Assembly (NCBI RefSeq): GCF_007004545.3
Contig: NZ_CP045503.2
Coordinates: forward strand, 5,024,501 to 5,088,500
DNA: 64,000 bases
Reading direction: 5' to 3'
Source: Shewanella eurypsychrophilus
Lineage (GTDB): Bacteria > Pseudomonadota > Gammaproteobacteria > Enterobacterales > Shewanellaceae
Below the pieces are notes generated by a model. That model was not told where the DNA came from. It saw only the letters and a program-made list of their open reading frames with translations, and did no database searches. This document shows, piece after piece, positions 60,584-64,000 of the stretch. Position numbers and translations under genes: made by a program. Positions within the stretch are counted from its first letter, which is position 1. Each line of letters starts with the position of its first letter.

Positions 60584-60997
60584 CTAACGGAAAACGACTC
60601 GATTAGCTCCTGCCCAGTTTATAATTAGCCCTGCGAGTACACCTAAGGCTAAACATAGCGCAGGCCAAAATGGGGAGTCTACACCCAGTGAATTAACCCA
60701 ATAAAACACCGAGAGATTCACGATTGCGGCTACCGTCGCGACTAAGCCTGCAAGCAGTAGCTGCCTGCCTTTTCTCATCTTAGGGCGATGCTTGAACGTA
60801 AAGCTGCGATTACCTAACCAAGTAAATATGACCGCTATGACAAAAGCAATAAGCCTTGAAACCAGCACAGACCAAGCTAAATACTGTGATAGGTAGAGAA
60901 AAGCCAGCATATCAATAACAAAGCCACCTCCTCCCACCAGCAAGAACTGTAGGCCAGTCACCTCTTTTAAACTCATTAACTTAGACTTAAGGCTCAT
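60584..60997 (-). CDS. GtrA family membrane protein
   Basis: A 137-residue protein with four helices (LQFLLVGGGGFVIDMLAFLYL; LIAFVIAVIFTWLGNRSFTF, given as two pieces each within 20; VATVAAIVNLSVFYWV; GVLAGLIINWAGANRVVF). GtrA proteins are proposed flippases or scaffolds for undecaprenyl-linked sugars. ATG 60997 overlaps the stop of the GT39 gene (ATGA), so the start is well fixed; an upstream frame reaching 61051 would overlap 58 bp. It is the last gene of the GT2-GT39-GtrA operon. Confidence 0.88.
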   Translation of the reverse strand: MSLKSKLMSLKEVTGLQFLLVGGGGFVIDMLAFLYLSQYLAWSVLVSRLIAFVIAVIFTWLGNRSFTFKHRPKMRKGRQLLLAGLVATVAAIVNLSVFYWVNSLGVDSPFWPALCLALGVLAGLIINWAGANRVVFR

Positions 60998-62391
60998 GAA
61001 CGACCACAGAGCAATAAAGCTTTTCTCTTTCTTTCGGCCTGTAACTGGCACATAGAAAAGTCATTAGTTAACCTTAATTGCTTTATCTCAATAACCAGGT
61101 AATGAGGGCTCGTCATGCTCTGACGATACTCATCTTTATTTTGGAGTAATTGAGCTTTACCCTGACTATAGAAACGAGAAGAGAAATCAAGCTTGTCCCA
61201 ATAATAGGTTGGAATAGTCTGAGTACGCTGCTCTAGCAACCAACGATCACTCTTGTCCTTACTTGGACCTAAACCTAATACAATCGCAGTCAAGAGTAAT
61301 AACATTGAAATCGTTAAGGCTAAGGTTTTAAACAACGGAATAGACTCACCTTTCCATGCATAAACGAGCAATAGTGCTACTGCAGGTACCCCAGGTAAAA
61401 CATAGGCAGGCAACACATTTCCAGCAAAGGTAAATAAGATCATCGGCGATACCATCCAGCACAAAAAGAACTTTGTCTGTAGATCAAAGCCAATACCTTT
61501 ACGCCATAATCGCCATAAGGCCCTAGGAATAAACAGGGTCCACGGAAGCGCAGCAACAGCAAAGAATAACCAAATAGTCCCTCTGGGCTCATCATGAGCG
61601 CTACCATAAAGATCGCCCTGCCAACCACTATCCACAAACCTCAACCAATGTTCACCGAGAATAAAATACTCAAGAAAGCCAGGTGTGGCCTGTTCAGCCA
61701 TCAGATACCAAGGCAAACTCAACAGCAGCATCAGTAGCAAACCAGACACTAAAGGCACTCTTTTAACCAGCTCTTTCCAGGGCTTAATAAGTCCGAATCC
61801 CCAAATAAGCCAAAGGCCTACGGACAGTCCCATTAGAACTAGAATTACCGGACCTTTAGCTAGCAGGCCTATCGCTAAGCCTGCGAAACCTAAATACCCC
61901 CACTTTTTACTACCCTGCCAACATAGATAAAAGCCCACCATGGCGAGTGTCATACCGACAGTCAGTGCCATATCAGTCATGACAGCACCTGCACTCACAT
62001 AAAAAACCACCGTGGAGGTCAGCACAATGGCGACCTTAACAACCGATAGTCTTAGGGTTTTAGCTAAGTAGGCAGTTAATGCAATGACGAAGACAGCAGC
62101 GCACCAATGGGGGAAGCGCACCGCAAATTCTGTAACACCAAAGACCTCAATGCCGGCTGCGCTCATCCAGGTATGCAATGGGGGTTTCCCCCAAAATGGG
62201 ACATCGTAATTAAACAATGGCGTTAACCAGTTACCAGTTTCAGCCATCAGTCTGGCCATCTCACCGTATCTAGCTTCAGTAGTGTCCATCAGTGGGTAAA
62301 TAGCCAGTGACAGTAAGCGAATAAGCAGTAAAATACCTAAGACAGTGATTAACGGATTAGCAGTAAAGGCTATTTTAATTCTGTTTATCAT
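60994..62391 (-). CDS. GT39 (ArnT-like) glycosyltransferase
   Basis: A 465-residue, about 11-helix protein of the PMT/ArnT (GT39) family, which transfers a sugar from a polyprenyl-phosphate carrier on the periplasmic face. The first loop has PLMDTTEARYGEMARLMAET, with the catalytic acidic DTTEARYGEMA, and NYDVPFWGKPPLHTWMSA. The C-terminal part is periplasmic. It overlaps GT2 by four bp (ATGA) and GtrA by four bp. ArnT itself modifies lipid A; the acceptor here is unknown. Confidence 0.87.
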   Translation of the reverse strand: MINRIKIAFTANPLITVLGILLLIRLLSLAIYPLMDTTEARYGEMARLMAETGNWLTPLFNYDVPFWGKPPLHTWMSAAGIEVFGVTEFAVRFPHWCAAVFVIALTAYLAKTLRLSVVKVAIVLTSTVVFYVSAGAVMTDMALTVGMTLAMVGFYLCWQGSKKWGYLGFAGLAIGLLAKGPVILVLMGLSVGLWLIWGFGLIKPWKELVKRVPLVSGLLLMLLLSLPWYLMAEQATPGFLEYFILGEHWLRFVDSGWQGDLYGSAHDEPRGTIWLFFAVAALPWTLFIPRALWRLWRKGIGFDLQTKFFLCWMVSPMILFTFAGNVLPAYVLPGVPAVALLLVYAWKGESIPLFKTLALTISMLLLLTAIVLGLGPSKDKSDRWLLEQRTQTIPTYYWDKLDFSSRFYSQGKAQLLQNKDEYRQSMTSPHYLVIEIKQLRLTNDFSMCQLQAERKRKALLLCGRS

Positions 62392-63407
62392 CGTGTTTTA
62401 TCCAAGTAACTGACATTACTCTTTGCAGCTCTATCTCTACCACTTGCTTGATGTACAACATTACCGATTATGTATATCGGACGCTGCTTTACTTCCATAA
62501 AAATACGCCCGATATACTCACCCATCAGCCCTAAAGCCAATAATTGAATACCTGCTAGCCCAAGTTGAACCACCATCATTGAAGGATAGCCAGCAACAGC
62601 ATCCCCCCAAACAGTGGCTTTTATAAATACCCAAAAACCATAGATAAATGCACTCATGGCTGTAATAAGTCCAGCCCATGTCGCTAACCTCAGCGGCTTA
62701 ATACTGAAAGAGGTGATCCCATCCATAGCTAAACCAACCAATTTGCGGTAATTCCATTTGGTTTCTCCCACAAATCTAGGATCACGATCAAATATAATCG
62801 TCGTTTGGCTAAATCCGGGCCAACTCAGGATCCCTTTCATAAAACGATTACGTTCAGGTAAAGAGTTAATGCTATCGACAACTTGACGACTTAGTAATCT
62901 AAAGTCGCCAACATTTTCAGGCACCACGGTTTCCGACATGGAATTGATCACACGATAAAATGCAGCAGCGGTGAAACGCTTAAACCATGATTCCCCATGG
63001 CGCACATCGCGACGCATATTGACAACATCCGCTCCCTCTCTCCATGCCTCAAGCATCTGTGGGATTAATTCTGGCGGATCCTGAAGGTCTGCATCTAATA
63101 AGATAACGCACAAGCCCCTTGCCTGCTCAAGCCCTGCCGTCATAGCCGCTTCTTTACCAAAATTTCGACTTAAGCGAATACATTGATGCTCGCTGGCAGA
63201 CAGAGGAAGTTGCTGTACCTGTTGCCACGTATCATCAGTACTACCATCATCGACAAAGACAATTTCTGATGTCACTGAAACCTGTGATAACACCTTGCTC
63301 AAACGTATAAATAAAGGCTCGATGACTTCAGATTCGTTAAACATAGGAACCACAACGGAAAGGCAAACTTGTTGCTTACCATCATTATCATTTCCCAATT
63401 GTGTCAT
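62388..63407 (-). CDS. GT2 polyprenyl-phosphate glycosyltransferase (ArnC/GtrB type)
   Basis: A 339-residue GT2 enzyme that probably charges undecaprenyl phosphate with a sugar for the GT39 partner. The GT-A fold shows LSVVVPMFNESEVIEPLF, FVDDGSTDDTW near 55, the metal site LLDADLQDPPELI near 105 and RRDVRHGESWFKRF near 140. Two C-terminal helices follow (LATWAGLITAMSAFIYGFW; VQLGLAGIQLLALGLMG). ATG 63407 has GGAG ten bases upstream, better than the frame's opening codons to 63464. It is the first gene of the operon. Confidence 0.9.
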   Translation of the reverse strand: MTQLGNDNDGKQQVCLSVVVPMFNESEVIEPLFIRLSKVLSQVSVTSEIVFVDDGSTDDTWQQVQQLPLSASEHQCIRLSRNFGKEAAMTAGLEQARGLCVILLDADLQDPPELIPQMLEAWREGADVVNMRRDVRHGESWFKRFTAAAFYRVINSMSETVVPENVGDFRLLSRQVVDSINSLPERNRFMKGILSWPGFSQTTIIFDRDPRFVGETKWNYRKLVGLAMDGITSFSIKPLRLATWAGLITAMSAFIYGFWVFIKATVWGDAVAGYPSMMVVQLGLAGIQLLALGLMGEYIGRIFMEVKQRPIYIIGNVVHQASGRDRAAKSNVSYLDKTR

Positions 63408-63536
63408 ACTTGTCTCCCGAGACAGCTTAAAAGAGTAAATCACACTATACAGGCTGCTATACATGATGTGTATTTATTGTCATCGACATTTCTTCGACAG
63501 TCAACGGGCACAATCTTAAATTTTTATGGAGCTCTC

Positions 63537-64000
63537 ATGGATAAGACTAAACTACTCATCGTGGAGGACAACCAAGATGTTGCTGGTATTCTTGCTGACT
63601 ATTTTGAGGTTCAAGGTGCAGAAGTTGATTTCGCAACGAATGGCGAGCTAGGCTATTCTTTAGCACTCAATGGTAGTTTTGATGTCATCATTTTAGATTT
63701 GATGCTGCCTAAGATGGATGGCTTAACCGTCGCAAAAAAACTCCGAGAGATGGGCTGTACCACGCCAATTCTGATGCTAACAGCGCTAGACGATAAACAA
63801 GATCTACTCAATGGTTTCACCTCTGGCGCCGATGATTATTTAGCCAAACCCTTCGACTTAGATATACTCGATGCCAGGGTCACAGCCCTATTAAAGAGGC
63901 AACAAGGTAGAGTCGCTCAAGGCGTAGTAACCTTTGGTGAAATCGAGTTAAATACTGCAGAGCATCAAGTTTTTAGGCAAGGGAGAAGACTCGCATTGAC
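63537..64000 (+). CDS. OmpR-family response regulator, truncated at the right edge
   Basis: The first 154 codons of an OmpR/PhoP-type regulator. The receiver has the acidic pocket VEDNQD, phospho-Asp in IILDLMLPKMDG near 52, Thr/Ser in MLTALDD near 80 and Lys in LAKPFDLD near 102. The winged-helix domain begins at VTFGEIELNTAEHQVFR and is cut off at 64000. GGAG lies seven bases before ATG 63537. It is divergent from the GT2/GT39/GtrA operon with 129 bp between, so it may control it; its kinase would lie to the right. Confidence 0.93.
   Translation, partial: MDKTKLLIVEDNQDVAGILADYFEVQGAEVDFATNGELGYSLALNGSFDVIILDLMLPKMDGLTVAKKLREMGCTTPILMLTALDDKQDLLNGFTSGADDYLAKPFDLDILDARVTALLKRQQGRVAQGVVTFGEIELNTAEHQVFRQGRRLAL

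Overview
The window is a 64 kb stretch of a gammaproteobacterial chromosome that reads as Shewanella or a close marine relative. Pointers are the gene order parE-yqiA-cpdA-yqiB-nudF/tolC, the MotX polar-flagellum protein beside rnr, a lipoprotein octaheme cytochrome c with its own two-component pair, an S46 dipeptidyl-peptidase, a PCu(A)C copper chaperone and AT-leaning codon use. The species is inferred from gene content and synteny only. No rRNA, tRNA, CRISPR array, transposase or integrase gene was seen.

Layout. 1-5137 (minus): end of a probable PQQ-type sugar dehydrogenase, then parE, yqiA, cpdA, yqiB and nudF. A 16-copy 14-bp minisatellite fills the yqiB-nudF gap. 5471-9949: tolC (plus), an outer-membrane barrel, DUF2333 and copper-chaperone operon (minus), and a crotonase (plus). 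10028-14488: a four-gene membrane mini-operon with a PspC-like protein and a 35-residue peptide, dusA, cheX and an Omp85-type barrel. 14558-21659: alr, dnaB, an S46 peptidase, a 158-bp tandem REP array and the rpsF-priB-rpsR-rplI operon. 22040-26238 is the accessory spot: a DUF481 protein, two unrelated families of duplicated intergenic repeats, and three unknown genes separated by a shared hairpin-bearing element. 26239-33014: rlmB, rnr, motX, purA, a DUF2065 gene, rpsI and rplM.

33267-37614: zapE, divergent from zapG-degQ-degS (division and periplasmic quality control), followed by a small frameshifted gene. 37996-41919: octaheme cytochrome, a REC-winged-helix regulator and a membrane histidine kinase. 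42051-42490: tandem 147-bp copies of the 3' tail of a DMT transporter. 43707-48493: mlaFEDCB-ibaG-murA (phospholipid transport to the inner membrane, peptidoglycan precursor). Divergent from it, 48664-56878 is yrbG-kdsD-kdsC-lptC-lptA-lptB-rpoN-hpf-ptsN-rapZ-npr (Kdo and LPS export, sigma-54, nitrogen PTS), then mgtE. 58770-63407: a ModA-like protein, an OmpA-like lipoprotein and a GT2/GT39/GtrA glycan-modification operon, divergent from a truncated OmpR-type regulator at the right edge.

Most of the window is conserved housekeeping and envelope biogenesis. The unusual material lies in repeats and small unknown genes: the 14-bp array, the 158-bp REP array, the cassette-like island at 23.6-25.3 kb, the 147-bp duplicated gene tail, and the octaheme/two-component module. 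All assignments come from reading the sequence and from memory of the families; no database search was run.
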